NCBI GenBank assembly: GCA_938074565.1
Contig: CALJEQ010000030.1
Coordinates: 1 to 64,000 of the forward strand
Source of the DNA: an uncultured Alkaliphilus sp.
GTDB taxonomy: Bacteria > Bacillota > Clostridia > Peptostreptococcales > Natronincolaceae
Length of the DNA stretch: 64,000 nucleotides
Direction of reading: 5' to 3'
Below, piece by piece: positions 17,362 to 25,745 of this stretch (its first letter is position 1; every line of letters begins with the position of its first letter). The position numbers were made by a program, and so were the translations under genes. The notes below the pieces were generated by a model. It had not been told where the DNA came from and ran no database searches. It saw nothing but the letters and a program-made list of their open reading frames with translations.

Positions 17362-18699
17362 ATGGAGTTATTAAGTCCTGGAGAAAAAATTAGAAGAATA
17401 CGTAAAGAGCTTGGGTTAAAGCAGGAAGATATTACTAATGAAGAAGTATCTAAAAGTCTAATAAGTATGATTGAAAAAAATAAAAGAGCACTAAGTTGGA
17501 AAACTGCTAAAATCATAGCTAACTGTTTAAACAAATACTACAGAAATACAGGATATCAAATAACGCCTGAATATTTAATGGAGACAGAACAAGACCTCGT
17601 CAAAAAAGACTTTGTAAAAACTATGAATTATCTTTATTCGATAATGGAAAGTGATGTTCTTGATGTAGAATACGTTAATGAGTGTTTTGAGAAATTGATG
17701 GTGCTAATAAGACCGTGGGGTCTCAAAAAAGAAATGATAGAACTGATAACTTTAAGAGGGAAATTTTATTGTCTAACATATCAGTATAATGAAGCCCTAA
17801 AGGATTTTTGTAGTGCATTAGAATATTATCTAGAAGAAAAGGACTATAGTGAAGTTGCGCGGATTTATAATCAGATGGGAATGATTAATCATATGCTTAT
17901 GAGAATAGACCAAGCCCTAACATATTACACAAAGGCATATGATATTGCATCGGAACATAATATTATAAATAGAATAAGAATAAAAATAGAAGCCATCTAT
18001 AACTTAATTCTTTGTTACCGTAATATTCAAAGATATGATATGGCACTTCAATATGTTATTATGTTTAAAGAAATTGAGTGGAATCATCCAATGTATGATA
18101 TTTATAACCACCAAGTAATGTTAATGGAAGGCAATACCTATAGAGAGATTAAAAACTTTGAAAAAGCTGAAAAAATCTACTTTAAACTATTACAGAAAGC
18201 AAGAACGTTAGATAATAACACCTTGTTTTTGGTTTATGAAAGTTGCTCTATTCATTATAGAGAACAGGGACAAGTAGATAAAGCATTAAATTATATTGAT
18301 AAAGCGTTAAAGATGAAAAGTAGTGTAAAGGCAAGTTATATACCTAATATATTAATTGCTCAGGCAAAGTGCCAAATGTTATTGAAAAGATCAGTTGAAG
18401 CAATAAATACTTTAAAAGATGGGTTAGAGAAGGCAGAAAAAATATATAAAAATGAAATGATTATAGACTTTCATTTTACATTGGCACAGGTATACATTAG
18501 GTTGGATAAACTAGATATAGCATTAAAATACATACAAGATATAGAAAAGGTTATAATAGAAAACAACATAGAATTTAAAATGTATGATCTTTATAGTTTT
18601 TATAGTGAAATATATTGTCGATTAGGTAACGTGACTAAAGGATTAGAATACATAACAAAAACTAGAAAAAATTATTTGGATATTGTACAAACTAGTTAG
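17362..18699 (+). CDS. XRE-family HTH regulator with TPR repeats (RRNPP-like architecture)
   Basis: A 445-residue protein. Residues 6-60 are a helix-turn-helix domain (GEKIRRIRKELGLKQEDI, then SKSLISMIEKNKRALSWKTA). From about residue 90 to the end it is helical with tetratricopeptide-like units (for example YSEVARIYNQMGMINHMLM and AEKIYFKLLQKARTLDNNTL, then ALNYIDKALKMK). This is the layout of RRNPP peptide-responsive regulators, but no signal-peptide gene is visible on either side, so it could equally respond to something else. AAGGAG precedes the ATG. It stands alone. Confidence 0.8.
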   Translation: MELLSPGEKIRRIRKELGLKQEDITNEEVSKSLISMIEKNKRALSWKTAKIIANCLNKYYRNTGYQITPEYLMETEQDLVKKDFVKTMNYLYSIMESDVLDVEYVNECFEKLMVLIRPWGLKKEMIELITLRGKFYCLTYQYNEALKDFCSALEYYLEEKDYSEVARIYNQMGMINHMLMRIDQALTYYTKAYDIASEHNIINRIRIKIEAIYNLILCYRNIQRYDMALQYVIMFKEIEWNHPMYDIYNHQVMLMEGNTYREIKNFEKAEKIYFKLLQKARTLDNNTLFLVYESCSIHYREQGQVDKALNYIDKALKMKSSVKASYIPNILIAQAKCQMLLKRSVEAINTLKDGLEKAEKIYKNEMIIDFHFTLAQVYIRLDKLDIALKYIQDIEKVIIENNIEFKMYDLYSFYSEIYCRLGNVTKGLEYITKTRKNYLDIVQTS

Positions 18700-18748
18700 C
18701 TAGCAATCTTTCTTACGTAGTTACTCTTATTTATAAAAAAACTTCTTT

Positions 18749-18812
18749 GCTTAGTGCAAGTGGCTTTATTAATAAATAAATAAAAATATTAAAAAGTTAT
18801 TTTGCACTGGGC
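18749..18812 (+). other. Potential long-range RNA hairpin downstream of the XRE-TPR gene
   Basis: GCTTAGTGCAA (18749-18759) can pair over 11 bp, with two G.T pairs, with TTGCACTGGGC (18802-18812) across an AT-rich loop of about 42 bases. No protein of note is encoded in 18700-18963. Confidence 0.3.
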
Positions 18813-18963
18813 AACCTCGGTTATTATTATTTCTAATCAAATTATTCAATGTAAACCCTTCTTAATATTGATAGTTTCTATTGTATCTATATTAAAAATT
18901 ATGATATATTAAGTTTGAAAAAACACTGGATATGTTCATTTTTATAGAAGGGGGATCAATAAT

Positions 18964-19428
18964 ATGAAAAAAGAAATCAATATTAGTAAAATTAAAAAAG
19001 ATGCAGAGGAACTATATAGAAAGGGAGACTTCTTTTGTTCTGAGGCAATCGTTTTCTCGATAAAAAACAACTTAGAACTGGATATGCCAGATGAGATGAT
19101 TGCAATGGCTTCAGGTTTTCCAGTAGGGATAGGTAAATCTAAATGTGTATGTGGAGCTGTTTCTGGTGGTATTATGTCTTTAGGGTATTTTTTTGGAAGA
19201 AAAGTTGGGGGAGACCCTAAAGTACACAAAGCATTAGAATTAGCCAATGAATTACAAGAAAGCTTTAAAAATAATCATAAAGTATTATGCTGTAAAATAC
19301 TTACTAATGGTATGGATATGGCTTCTGGAGAACATAAGAAACAATGTGTTGCCTTTACTGGGGAAATAGCAGAGAAGACAGCTGAAATAATTGCTAGAGA
19401 ACTGAATTTTTCAATAATTAATGAGTAA
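18964..19428 (+). CDS. C_GCAxxG_C_C family redox-type protein
   Basis: A 154-residue protein of the C_GCAxxG_C_C family. The signature is FFCSEAIV (Cys about 24), then KCVCGAVSGGIMSLG near residue 60, then CC (HKVLCCKIL) and a final C near KKQCVAFTGEIAEKTAEII. The family is thought to bind redox cofactors through these cysteines and often sits beside transporters or oxidoreductases. Its stop overlaps the longest frame of the TDT transporter, so the two form an operon. Confidence 0.85.
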   Translation: MKKEINISKIKKDAEELYRKGDFFCSEAIVFSIKNNLELDMPDEMIAMASGFPVGIGKSKCVCGAVSGGIMSLGYFFGRKVGGDPKVHKALELANELQESFKNNHKVLCCKILTNGMDMASGEHKKQCVAFTGEIAEKTAEIIARELNFSIINE

Positions 19429-19441
19429 TGGAGAGATAAAT

Positions 19442-20395
19442 ATGAAACAAGTAATTAAGAAAATACCTGTTCCTATGGCGGGTTTAATGTTAGGTTTAGC
19501 TTCAGCAGGTAATTTAGTACTTTCTTATGGAAGTATATACAGGAATATCTTTGGCGGTATTGCGGCACTTATTTTCCTATTATTGGTAATGAAAATAGTT
19601 CTTTTCCCAAAGGATGTGGTAGAAAGTTTAGATAATCCTGTAATAGCCAGTGTATCTCCAACTTTTTCCATGGGGGTTATGATTTTATCCACCTACCTAA
19701 AACCTTATTTTCCTTCTTTGGCTTTAGGGCTTTGGGTTATGGCACTTTTACTACATTTTGCTTTGATGATTTATTTTACTAAAAAATATGTTTTAAATTT
19801 TAATATTAAAAAAGTGTTTCCCAGTTACTTTGTGGTTTATGTTGGTATTGTGGTGGCCAGTGTAACGGCACCAGTGTATAACCTAGCCAGTTTAGGGCAA
19901 TCTATTTTCTGGTTTGGCTTTATATGTTATTTGGTATTGTTACCAATTGTTTTATACAGGGTTATAAAGGTTAAGGAAATTCCTGAACCTGCATTACCAA
20001 CAATTGTAATTATAGCCGCCCCCTCAAGTTTGTGTTTAGCAGGATATATGAATTCTTTTCAAAATAAAAATATGATATTGGTTGGCATTTTAGCAAGTTT
20101 GTCATTATTAATGCTTACTGCTGTATTAATAAATATGCCTAAGTTACTAAAACTTAAATTTTATCCTAGTTATTCTGCATTTACCTTCCCATTAGTAATT
20201 AGTGCTATTGCTATTAAGTTGACAAATGGCTTTTTAGTGAATACAGGTAGACCAATAACTATATTAAAGTATGTGGTAAAAGTAGAAGAAGTATTGGCTG
20301 TTTCAATTGTTTTGTATGTATTAATAAGATATATAGGCTTTTTAACAGCTAAAGAAGAAGCAATAGCAAACGTTAAATCCAGTACAACAACATAG
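19442..20395 (+). CDS. TDT-family transporter (TehA/SLAC1-like)
   Basis: About 317 residues with ten hydrophobic segments. The start KKIPVPMAGLMLGLASAGNL fits the tellurite-resistance/dicarboxylate transporter (TDT) family. The substrate is unknown; relatives move small anions or C4-dicarboxylates. ATG 19442 with GGAGAG upstream is preferred over the in-frame ATG at 19421, which overlaps the preceding gene. It is paired with the C_GCAxxG_C_C protein and followed by a terminator. Confidence 0.82.
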   Translation: MKQVIKKIPVPMAGLMLGLASAGNLVLSYGSIYRNIFGGIAALIFLLLVMKIVLFPKDVVESLDNPVIASVSPTFSMGVMILSTYLKPYFPSLALGLWVMALLLHFALMIYFTKKYVLNFNIKKVFPSYFVVYVGIVVASVTAPVYNLASLGQSIFWFGFICYLVLLPIVLYRVIKVKEIPEPALPTIVIIAAPSSLCLAGYMNSFQNKNMILVGILASLSLLMLTAVLINMPKLLKLKFYPSYSAFTFPLVISAIAIKLTNGFLVNTGRPITILKYVVKVEEVLAVSIVLYVLIRYIGFLTAKEEAIANVKSSTTT

Positions 20396-20408
20396 ATTTT
20401 TTCCCCAA

Positions 20409-20444
20409 GAAAGAATGTCTCTATAATTAAGGCGTTCTTTTTTT
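20409..20444 (+). terminator. Terminator after the TDT transporter
   Basis: An AAGAATG/CGTTCTT stem with a T7 tail. The following 20445-20652 is AT-rich without a clear promoter. Confidence 0.7.
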
Positions 20445-20652
20445 GATTAGTTTTTAGTTCTATATTCAGGTTATATGTTTATAATATGCTTGAGTTATTG
20501 TAAGTAACATATTACACTTATAAGTAAGAGAATAAGCCGATTAAGATTATTTTGGCTAAAAAAATATTTTAAGTGAACTTTGTAATTTTGTAATATATTC
20601 GTTTAACAGTAATTTACGTATTTATTAAACCTACATTATTAGGGGGAGCAAA

Positions 20653-23600
20653 ATGGATAAACACATTGAGATAATAGAAAAATTAGCTAAAAAATGGACA
20701 AGTTTTTCTGAAGTGCTTTTTGAGAAAAAAACAAAAGAAGAAATTTTAAATTATTTATATAATGAATTTAAAGCTACGGAAGATCCTATATTCGTATACC
20801 TATATTTAGAATATGTTTACGAATATGATGTAAAATTAAAAGATACAGAACTAAAGGAATTTGTTCTTTACTTTTTAAACTATGACAAGACTTCACGAGA
20901 CATTTTTATATATATAGATGAAAATAAAGAATTAATAGAACTATTTAAAGAAGATAGTACTTTAAAACACTTTTCCCATGCTCTAATTACCTACTATGAA
21001 AATTTAAAATTTGATTCATTCTACGACTATGAAATATGTATTGAAGTACTATGTAAATTTTATGGTCATTTTAAAGATTGTTTTAAAAATCATATGTTTA
21101 ATGAGTATGAAGAAACTTATTTGCAAACACTGTACCGTTGTATTTCAAATTCAGGTGAGGATGATTATGGCTATGCATACAAAGGCTTAAAAAAGGTTAA
21201 GGAGTATATAAGTTGTTTAAGTGAAGATCTGGTGATAAAACTATTATGGAAATTTGAGCGTAATACTTTGTATAATAATATAACTGTGAAACAAGTACAA
21301 GCTATTGTTAGTGGTTTTTATTGGGAATTTGAGAAATATAGAATAATGAAGTATTTTTTTGTTGATAGGCGAATTCTAGAAGAAGATATAACAGAATCAA
21401 TAGGTTTTGAATTGCGGAAAGTTTGTGATACCAATCAATATAATATTATAAAGATAGAAAAAAATAATAAGTATGAGAAACAAATAAATAAAGAGTATGA
21501 GCTATTAAGAATTAAACATAGGGTAGAGGAAGAAAATCAATCCATCAAGGCTATCTTAGTATATCAAAAAGATTATTCATCCACGTATAAAGTTATAAAA
21601 GAGAAAAGTGGAGTTGTAACAGATATACTAGAAATACATCAATTTTTTTCGGAAAAAGGAGAAATAAAAGTTAAAATTAACAAAACTATTAATTATCCTT
21701 TTTTAGATTATTATGCTCTTTCTGACACAAGCGAAGTATACAAGACGAATAGAGAAGATATTGTTAATTATATAAAAGTGAAATTAAATGAATTAAACAT
21801 AAACGTTGATGGGATAGATGATATAAATGATGATATAGAAAATGATTCAAAAGATGTAGAAGAATTTCATCAAGAAAATGAAGAAGAATTTCAGTTAGTC
21901 TATTTATGGTTAGGAAATTATAAAGGACTGTTTAAAGAGGGTGAAGAGTTTAATTTCACTAGTCAATATGAATTTAGGATTATAAACAAAGTATTAGACT
22001 ATAAAGAAATTAATACGAATTATCCCAATAACTTTTTCTATGTTAAAGACAAAGAATATTCAAAATTAAGAAACATAACTGCTGTTGTGGGTAAAAATGG
22101 TTCTGGTAAAACTTCATTATTAAGATTTATAATGGAAAATTTTAACTACATTAATATAAATGACGAAAATAATAGATTTGCAGTAATATTTAAGAAGAAT
22201 GATGAGTTTCATTTGTTTAGAGTGGGTATTGATGAAGTTGAAATAAGAAAAGATAAAATAATTGACTGGACAAACTTATTAGAAGAAAAAGAACAAAAAC
22301 ATCCTTTTAAAGAAAAACTTAATATAATACCATATTTAAGAGACGATACCCATATAGTATATTTCTCAAATATTTTTGATTTTAGTAAGACAAATAAAGT
22401 AAATAATGTTTTTGACCCAGAGAATGTATATATAGATATTTCAAGTCAAACTATTTTCTATGATGACTACAATAAAGATGATATAAATCACTTAAAAAGT
22501 AGCGAAATAGCAAGGCAAATCAACTTTCTTTATTCAGAATATAAAGACTTAGTACTTGAAAATAAAAAAATAGACTTGTATCTTTATTTAACAGATCCTT
22601 TCAAAGAATTTTATAAAGAATCTGATGTTAAACTGTATAATGAAATAGACAGGTTTATAGAAAAAATAAAGGATAGATACAAAACTGATAATATTTTAGA
22701 GGTAACATTATATATCATTAAGTTAACACTATTAGAATGTGCAGAAATATTTAGCAGTCAAGATAAAGGAGATTATTTAGGAGAGTTTTTAGAGTTACTT
22801 AATGAAATGGTAAATATAGAAGAAACATCATTAATAAAATACATAACTTTATCTTTTAGAATGATTGGTAGTAAAATTACAAAAAGAAATGGTAGAACTA
22901 AAAAAACTGATTTATACAAAGAAAATTCTATTATTATTCAGAAAAAAACTGTAGATATTGTAGAGTATGGAAAACAGTTACCGCACCGTAAAAATTTAAT
23001 ATTATTATTTCAAAAAAATATTAATAAACTTGATATAAATATTGAAAATGCACTTAAAATTCCTATTAATAATAGAAGTTTTGCTTTTAATAAGGGTATG
23101 ATAAAAGAATATCAACAATCCAATTTTACCACTAAAATAATTGACTTTGGGTTATCAGAGCTTTCATCAGGGCAACGGGCAATGTTATTACAGTATTCTA
23201 AGTTTTACTGGTTATTTAATAGAGATGACAAGGCGAGTAAGTTGTTTTTAGACTATACAGTACCTAAATTAAAGAAAAACTTGATTGTTTTAATAGATGA
23301 AGGTGAAGTGTTGTTTCATCCAGAATGGCAACGGCAATACCTTTATAATATGATCTATTTCATAGAAAGACTTACTAAAAATAATGAACAGATAAAAAAT
23401 ATACAAATTATTCTTACTTCAAACTCACCCTTCATTTTATCTGATTTACCAAAAGATAATGTAATATTAATGGCGTTTAAAGATGAAAAATGCCAGAGAT
23501 GTACTAATGAAGGAGACAAGGAAAAAACATTTGGTTCTAATATACATACTCTGTTTGCAAATAGCTTTTTTCTAGATGAGAAAGGGGTTATGGGAGAGTT

Positions 23601-23853
23601 TGCTAAAGATAAAATTAGTAAGGTTATTAAAGCCTTGAACGAGAAAAAACTAGGGGGCTTTACGGAAAGAGAACTCCTTTATATTATCGAAGCTATAGGA
23701 GAACCAATGATAAGAACTAAACTAGAAGAGATGCTTTTGTTATGTGATTTCAACCACAATAAAGAGAAACAAGTTGAAGACATTGACAAAGAAATTAAAA
23801 GATTACAAAAGGAAAAAGAAAACCTCTTAAATAGAAAAAACGGAAATGATTAA
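20653..23853 (+). CDS. Large stand-alone AAA/ABC-type ATPase, defence-like
   Basis: A 1066-residue protein. Residues 1-420 are a mainly helical region I do not recognise. An ATPase core begins near FQLVYLWLGNYKG. Walker A is G480-KNGSG-K486-T487; an ABC-like signature SELSSGQ is at 835-841; Walker B is LIVLIDE with D882-E883. The position that is usually His in TSHSPF is N924 (TSNSPF). After it, the GSNIHTLFANSFFLDEKG stretch and a final coiled coil (about 1035-1060) follow. Such OLD/Septu/retron-type ATPases usually act in phage defence with a nuclease partner, but none is encoded beside it. AT-rich; AGGGGGAG precedes the ATG. Confidence 0.8.
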   Translation: MDKHIEIIEKLAKKWTSFSEVLFEKKTKEEILNYLYNEFKATEDPIFVYLYLEYVYEYDVKLKDTELKEFVLYFLNYDKTSRDIFIYIDENKELIELFKEDSTLKHFSHALITYYENLKFDSFYDYEICIEVLCKFYGHFKDCFKNHMFNEYEETYLQTLYRCISNSGEDDYGYAYKGLKKVKEYISCLSEDLVIKLLWKFERNTLYNNITVKQVQAIVSGFYWEFEKYRIMKYFFVDRRILEEDITESIGFELRKVCDTNQYNIIKIEKNNKYEKQINKEYELLRIKHRVEEENQSIKAILVYQKDYSSTYKVIKEKSGVVTDILEIHQFFSEKGEIKVKINKTINYPFLDYYALSDTSEVYKTNREDIVNYIKVKLNELNINVDGIDDINDDIENDSKDVEEFHQENEEEFQLVYLWLGNYKGLFKEGEEFNFTSQYEFRIINKVLDYKEINTNYPNNFFYVKDKEYSKLRNITAVVGKNGSGKTSLLRFIMENFNYININDENNRFAVIFKKNDEFHLFRVGIDEVEIRKDKIIDWTNLLEEKEQKHPFKEKLNIIPYLRDDTHIVYFSNIFDFSKTNKVNNVFDPENVYIDISSQTIFYDDYNKDDINHLKSSEIARQINFLYSEYKDLVLENKKIDLYLYLTDPFKEFYKESDVKLYNEIDRFIEKIKDRYKTDNILEVTLYIIKLTLLECAEIFSSQDKGDYLGEFLELLNEMVNIEETSLIKYITLSFRMIGSKITKRNGRTKKTDLYKENSIIIQKKTVDIVEYGKQLPHRKNLILLFQKNINKLDINIENALKIPINNRSFAFNKGMIKEYQQSNFTTKIIDFGLSELSSGQRAMLLQYSKFYWLFNRDDKASKLFLDYTVPKLKKNLIVLIDEGEVLFHPEWQRQYLYNMIYFIERLTKNNEQIKNIQIILTSNSPFILSDLPKDNVILMAFKDEKCQRCTNEGDKEKTFGSNIHTLFANSFFLDEKGVMGEFAKDKISKVIKALNEKKLGGFTERELLYIIEAIGEPMIRTKLEEMLLLCDFNHNKEKQVEDIDKEIKRLQKEKENLLNRKNGND

Positions 23854-23870
23854 AATATTTGAGAAAATAT

Positions 23871-23920
23871 AAAAACACTCCCCACGGGAGTGCATAAGTA
23901 AAGGTGGCTCAAGAGCCACC
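23871..23920 (-). terminator. Double hairpin terminator (minus strand)
   Basis: Two hairpins follow the minus-strand gene: GGTGGCT/AGCCACC (23903-23920) and CACTCCC/GGGAGTG (23876-23892). On the minus strand the latter is followed by TTTTTATATTTT. They may also stop the convergent ATPase transcript. Confidence 0.7.
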
Positions 23921-23931
23921 AAATTCATTCA

Positions 23932-24213
23932 TTATTCACTCATTACTTCAACTTTTCCACCGGCTTGTTGAATTGTGTTAAATATACCTGCTAAATTACC
24001 TTTGTTACCACCTAAAATGGGTAATCTTATAATTAAACAGATGCCACTTGGAGAAGTAACTTCAATTAAGTTTAATAAATTAATTACAGCACCAGCAGGA
24101 ATAAATATACGAAGTATTGTGCCAGGTAGTTGAGGACATGGTGTTGGTGTTGGGGTAGGTGTTGGCTTCTTACAACCAGTTGTAATTGGGGCGTTTCTAG
24201 GAACTAGTGTCAT
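23932..24213 (-). CDS. Small sigma-K-controlled protein, paralogue 1 (probable spore coat)
   Basis: A 93-residue protein I cannot assign to a named family. It has a short N-terminus, a TPTPTPTP linker, then a hydrophobic core (PQLPGT...IPAGAVINLLNLIE, TSPSGICLI.RLP.LGG) and a tail NTIQQAGGKVEVMSE. About 38 of 44 core residues match the neighbouring paralogue at 24318-24554. Cys14 and Cys26 flank the linker. GGAGGG precedes the ATG. A perfect sigma-K promoter lies upstream, so expression late in the mother cell and a coat location are inferred. Confidence 0.75.
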   Translation of the reverse strand: MTLVPRNAPITTGCKKPTPTPTPTPCPQLPGTILRIFIPAGAVINLLNLIEVTSPSGICLIIRLPILGGNKGNLAGIFNTIQQAGGKVEVMSE

Positions 24214-24240
24214 TTCATTTCCCTCCTTTCCTTTGCACTA

Positions 24241-24267
24241 TATACTATGCTAATATTTCTAAAGGGT
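24241..24267 (-). promoter_or_regulatory. Sigma-K promoter of paralogue 1
   Basis: On the minus strand, AC is followed after exactly 16 bases by CATAGTATA (24249-24241), a full match to the sigma-K consensus AC-N16/17-CATAnnnTA, 28 bases before the ATG. Confidence 0.68.
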
Positions 24268-24270
24268 GAA

Positions 24271-24315
24271 AAAAAGAAACCAAGATTTAAAAAAATATTA
24301 AATCTTGGTTTCTTT
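24271..24315 (-). terminator. Terminator of paralogue 2
   Basis: A 16-bp stem, perfect, starts three bases past the minus-strand stop and ends in TTTT on that strand. Confidence 0.85.
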
Positions 24316-24317
24316 AG

Positions 24318-24554
24318 TTATTCTGTTACAAATTCAATGCTTCCGCCGGCTTGTGAAATTAAATTAGTTATACTAGATAAGTTTAATGTACCTCCCAACG
24401 CAGGCAATCTTACAATTAAGCATATTCCACTGGGAGATGTAATTTCAATAAGATTTAATAGGTTAATTACAGCCCCTGCTGGAATGGAAATCCTAATCAG
24501 AGTACCTGGTAGTTGAGGACAAGCATCTTTCTTAACTGTAGTTCCATTGGACAT
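24318..24554 (-). CDS. Small sigma-K-controlled protein, paralogue 2 (probable spore coat)
   Basis: A 78-residue paralogue of the gene at 23932-24213, with the same core (CPQLPGT, IPAGAVINLLNLIE, TSPSGICLI, RLPALGG) and tail SQAGGSIEFVTE, but no TPTPTP linker; its N-terminus is MSNGTTVKKDA. The frame is open further upstream, but ATG 24554 has GGAGGTGG at good spacing, and it starts with its own sigma-K promoter. Both genes are transcribed separately (each has a promoter and terminator). Function is unknown; a structural spore protein is inferred. Confidence 0.75.
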   Translation of the reverse strand: MSNGTTVKKDACPQLPGTLIRISIPAGAVINLLNLIEITSPSGICLIVRLPALGGTLNLSSITNLISQAGGSIEFVTE

Positions 24555-24584
24555 AGTATTGCCACCTCCATTTCTTTTCCTATT

Positions 24585-24611
24585 TATCTTATGTATAAAA
24601 ACAAAAAAGGT
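24585..24611 (-). promoter_or_regulatory. Sigma-K promoter of paralogue 2
   Basis: On the minus strand AC is followed after exactly 16 bases by CATAAGATA (24593-24585), again a full CATAnnnTA match, 31 bases before the ATG at 24554. Confidence 0.68.
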
Positions 24612-24721
24612 GCTTAACAATATGGTATTATTTAAAGGATAATGGTAAAAATATTATTGTTTGAAGTATTTTTGAATAAATGTTAATATATTCTTAATTA
24701 AAAATAAAGGAGGCTTATTTT

Positions 24722-24922
24722 ATGCCATATATTTCCCTTGAAATTGGAAAATTAACAGAGGAACAAAAGAGTGCTTTGATTAAAGCCTATACTGACGCTA
24801 CTGTGGAAATAGCAAAGGTACCACCAGAAGCAGTAATTATGTTTATCAATGAACACCAGTTGGAAAACATAGGGGTTGGGGGTATTTCAATAGCAGAGAA
24901 GAGACGGAATGAAAAGAAGTAA
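24722..24922 (+). CDS. dmpI: 4-oxalocrotonate tautomerase family protein (DmpI)
   Basis: A 66-residue tautomerase. After removal of Met, Pro1 (PYISLEIGKLTEEQK) would be the catalytic base, and the family segment VPPEAVIMFINEHQLENIGVGG follows. Members interconvert keto and enol forms of small acids; the physiological substrate here is unknown. AAAGGAGGC precedes the ATG. It is monocistronic. Confidence 0.9.
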   Translation: MPYISLEIGKLTEEQKSALIKAYTDATVEIAKVPPEAVIMFINEHQLENIGVGGISIAEKRRNEKK

Positions 24923-24940
24923 ATAATAGTTATACTCTAA

Positions 24941-24970
24941 AAGCAGATGCATATTTTGTATCTGTTTTTT
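24941..24970 (+). terminator. Terminator after dmpI
   Basis: An AGCAGATGCA/TGTATCTGTT-type stem followed by TTTTTT. Confidence 0.75.
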
Positions 24971-25042
24971 CGTTAAGTTACAAGAATAAAATACTATATA
25001 TGAACTATACTAACAATTAGAAAGGTTAGGAGGTAGTTTTGT

Positions 25043-25624
25043 ATGCAAGTTATTTGGGAATCTTTGTTAATGGTTTTTACAGGTACAGTATTTCTACGCT
25101 TTGCTGGGAGAAAATCAATATCTCAAATGACGGTTGCACAAACGGTTATAATGATTTCTATAGGTAATATTATAGTTCAACCTATTGTTGAGATTAGTCC
25201 ATGGAAAACAATTGTGGCCTCTTTTATATTTATTTCATTTTTAGTTTTTGTTGAATACTTACAATTGAATTTTAATTTTATAGAAAATGTTTTAACAGGA
25301 AAAGGAAAAATTGTTATTTGTAATGGTGAAATTGTCCCTGAAAACTTAAGGAAATTAAGGCTTACTGTAGACCAACTGGAAGTGAGACTTCGACAACAGG
25401 GAATTTCTAATATAAGTGATGTGAAAACAGGAACATTAGAAGCAAATGGCCAACTGGGTTTTGAGCTGATGCCCCATGCTAAGCCTGTAACGATTGGAGA
25501 ATTACAAAGGATGCTTCCTCATTTAATAGATCCACAGTATCAACCACTTCAACTAAATTCAAATTTGTTTACAGAGGCAACGGAGAAAATACATTCTACA
25601 CCAAATCCAGATCATCTAAAGTAA
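25043..25624 (+). CDS. YetF/DUF421 family membrane protein
   Basis: A 193-residue protein. Two or three membrane segments lie in the first 80 residues (FLRFAGRKSISQMTVAQTVIM is a family hallmark, followed by SIGNIIVQPIVE), then a soluble domain with GKIVICNGEIVPENLRKLRLT and LRQQGISNISDVKTGTLEANGQLG. DUF421 proteins are frequent in spore formers; their biochemical role is not settled. AGGAGG precedes the ATG. Confidence 0.88.
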   Translation: MQVIWESLLMVFTGTVFLRFAGRKSISQMTVAQTVIMISIGNIIVQPIVEISPWKTIVASFIFISFLVFVEYLQLNFNFIENVLTGKGKIVICNGEIVPENLRKLRLTVDQLEVRLRQQGISNISDVKTGTLEANGQLGFELMPHAKPVTIGELQRMLPHLIDPQYQPLQLNSNLFTEATEKIHSTPNPDHLK

Positions 25625-25641
25625 AAAAACTATAAGTTAAC

Positions 25642-25684
25642 TAAGCTGTTAATATATGAATGGTTGACCATTATTTACAGCTTA
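25642..25684 (+). terminator. Nested hairpin after the YetF gene
   Basis: An outer TAAGCTGT/ACAGCTTA stem encloses a second AATGGT/ACCATT stem. No T run follows, so termination is uncertain; another role is possible. Confidence 0.4.
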
Positions 25685-25745
25685 ACAATCCTTCCAGTAC
25701 TAATTATAATGTTATTATGATGAGTTAGGAAGGAGGGGAATAACT

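Noticed and set aside
18700-18963. Signal-peptide (Phr/PapR-like) gene after the XRE-TPR regulator
   Set aside because: Frames there are at most about a dozen codons, and none has a signal-sequence pattern.
20653-23853. Assignment to a named defence system (Septu, PARIS, Gabija, retron)
   Set aside because: Each needs a specific partner gene (HNH nuclease, AriB, GajB, reverse transcriptase) and none is next to this ATPase.
24116-24177. Simple-repeat origin for the TPTPTPTP linker as a CRISPR or tandem repeat
   Set aside because: It is a short Thr-Pro coding repeat in one protein; no spacer-repeat array exists in the window.
24247-24516. A plus-strand 89-residue frame over the small minus-strand gene
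   Set aside because: It is the antisense of the paralogue at 24318-24554, lacks a ribosome binding site, and runs through that gene's terminator. The minus-strand frame is duplicated, promoter-backed and conserved.
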